Of a stretch of DNA of 5,522 nucleotides, positions 5,448 to 5,522 are shown piece after piece. The position numbers and the translations under genes were made by a program. Every line of letters begins with the position of its first letter. Within the stretch, counting starts at the first letter, position 1. The notes beneath the pieces were generated by a model. That model ran no database searches, was not told where the DNA came from, and saw nothing but the letters and a program-made list of their open reading frames with translations. The stretch is from assembly GCA_030765325.1 (NCBI GenBank), contig JAVCCT010000093.1, forward strand, positions 1-5,522, in the 5' to 3' direction. The stretch comes from Candidatus Stygibacter frigidus (GTDB lineage: Bacteria; Cloacimonadota; Cloacimonadia; Cloacimonadales; TCS61).

Positions 5448-5506
5448 CCCCGGGTTGTCGAAATATAACAACCCGGGGCTATTATAGTTATTCCCCTTCA
5501 GGGAAT
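5448..5506 (-). repeat. Right two-hairpin unit, inverted copy of the left unit
   Basis: CCCCGGGTTGT (5448-5458) and ACAACCCGGGG (5468-5478) form a perfect 11-bp stem with a nine-base loop. ATTCCC (5490-5495) and GGGAAT (5501-5506) form a six-bp stem with a CTTCA loop. Read on the minus strand the order is CCCTGAAGGG hairpin and then CCCGGG hairpin, the same order as the left unit on the plus strand. The spacer between the two stems is longer here (11 bases against 3). Confidence 0.65.
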
Positions 5507-5522
5507 GTGTCAATTTCACAAA

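Larger units (their letters stand above)
5321..5507. repeat. Mirror-symmetric cluster of five palindromes (REP/BIME-like)
   Basis: Five stem-loops lie in 185 bp: 5322-5338, 5342-5368, 5392-5430, 5448-5478 and 5490-5506. The first and fifth share the core CCCTGAA(A/G)GGG in opposite orientation. The second and the complement of the fourth share a pattern of TAG(T/C)CCC.GGT.GT, a TTCG loop side, then GAC or ACAACC and a closing GG. The centres mirror each other around about 5411, the loop of the third hairpin. The stems are G+C-rich in AT-rich surroundings. This resembles clusters of repetitive extragenic palindromes. Part of a 69-codon minus-strand frame covers it, but it only translates the palindromes and is not a gene. 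Confidence 0.7.

Noticed and set aside
5322..5506. CRISPR array
   Set aside because: The palindromes differ from each other and are mirror-arranged; there is no constant direct repeat with spacers of uniform length.
5310..5519. 69-codon minus-strand reading frame through the palindrome cluster
   Set aside because: It merely translates the hairpins, has no ribosome binding site and shows no family-like sequence.

Overview
The window is AT-rich bacterial DNA. It carries one compact minus-strand gene block (about 4495 down to 677), a divergent plus-strand pilin-like gene (4740-5162), and two repeat-rich flanks containing gene debris. Protein style suggests an uncultured Gram-negative lineage, most likely Cloacimonadota (formerly WWE1) or a neighbour such as Marinimicrobia or Ignavibacteria. 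Two clues point there: the pilin-like protein with a two-residue leader, and a lipoprotein fragment with the 'PPVVSNI..QR.DGS..VDIYYD' style I associate with Cloacimonadota surface lipoproteins. This assignment is recalled family style, not a search result.

Left flank (1-690). A minus-strand coding fragment runs off the left edge. It abuts a roughly 169-bp imperfect palindrome (133-301) that resembles a non-autonomous miniature transposable element. After a stretch with no recognisable content comes a plus-strand remnant of a secreted lipoprotein gene (499-690). Its start and most of its body are missing, and its end collides with the 3' end of the epimerase gene.

Central block (minus strand, transcribed right to left). 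The order is a PHP-domain phosphoesterase (4495-3665), a small two-helix membrane protein with a probable bacterial PH-like domain (3668-3105), a GT4-type glycosyltransferase (3112-1796), the scar of a second glycosyltransferase gene (1809-1659), and a D-glucuronyl C5-epimerase family protein (1672-677). Intact genes overlap by 4 and 8 bp, and the scar overlaps both neighbours by 14 bp, so this reads as one translationally coupled operon. The glycosyltransferase and epimerase suggest synthesis or tailoring of a uronic-acid-containing surface polysaccharide. The PHP and membrane proteins are probably housekeeping passengers.

Right part (4496-5522). A 244-bp divergent intergenic region contains a 10-bp perfect inverted repeat, a TTGACA box and a potentially structured leader in front of the pilin-like gene, which starts with TTG. 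Downstream, the last 185 bp hold five hairpins arranged with mirror symmetry: two related two-hairpin units in opposite orientation around an 18-bp perfect stem. This palindrome cluster, the left-flank palindrome and the glycosyltransferase scar are the most noteworthy structures. I see no complete new defence or mobile system, no CRISPR array, no tRNA or rRNA, and no transposase.
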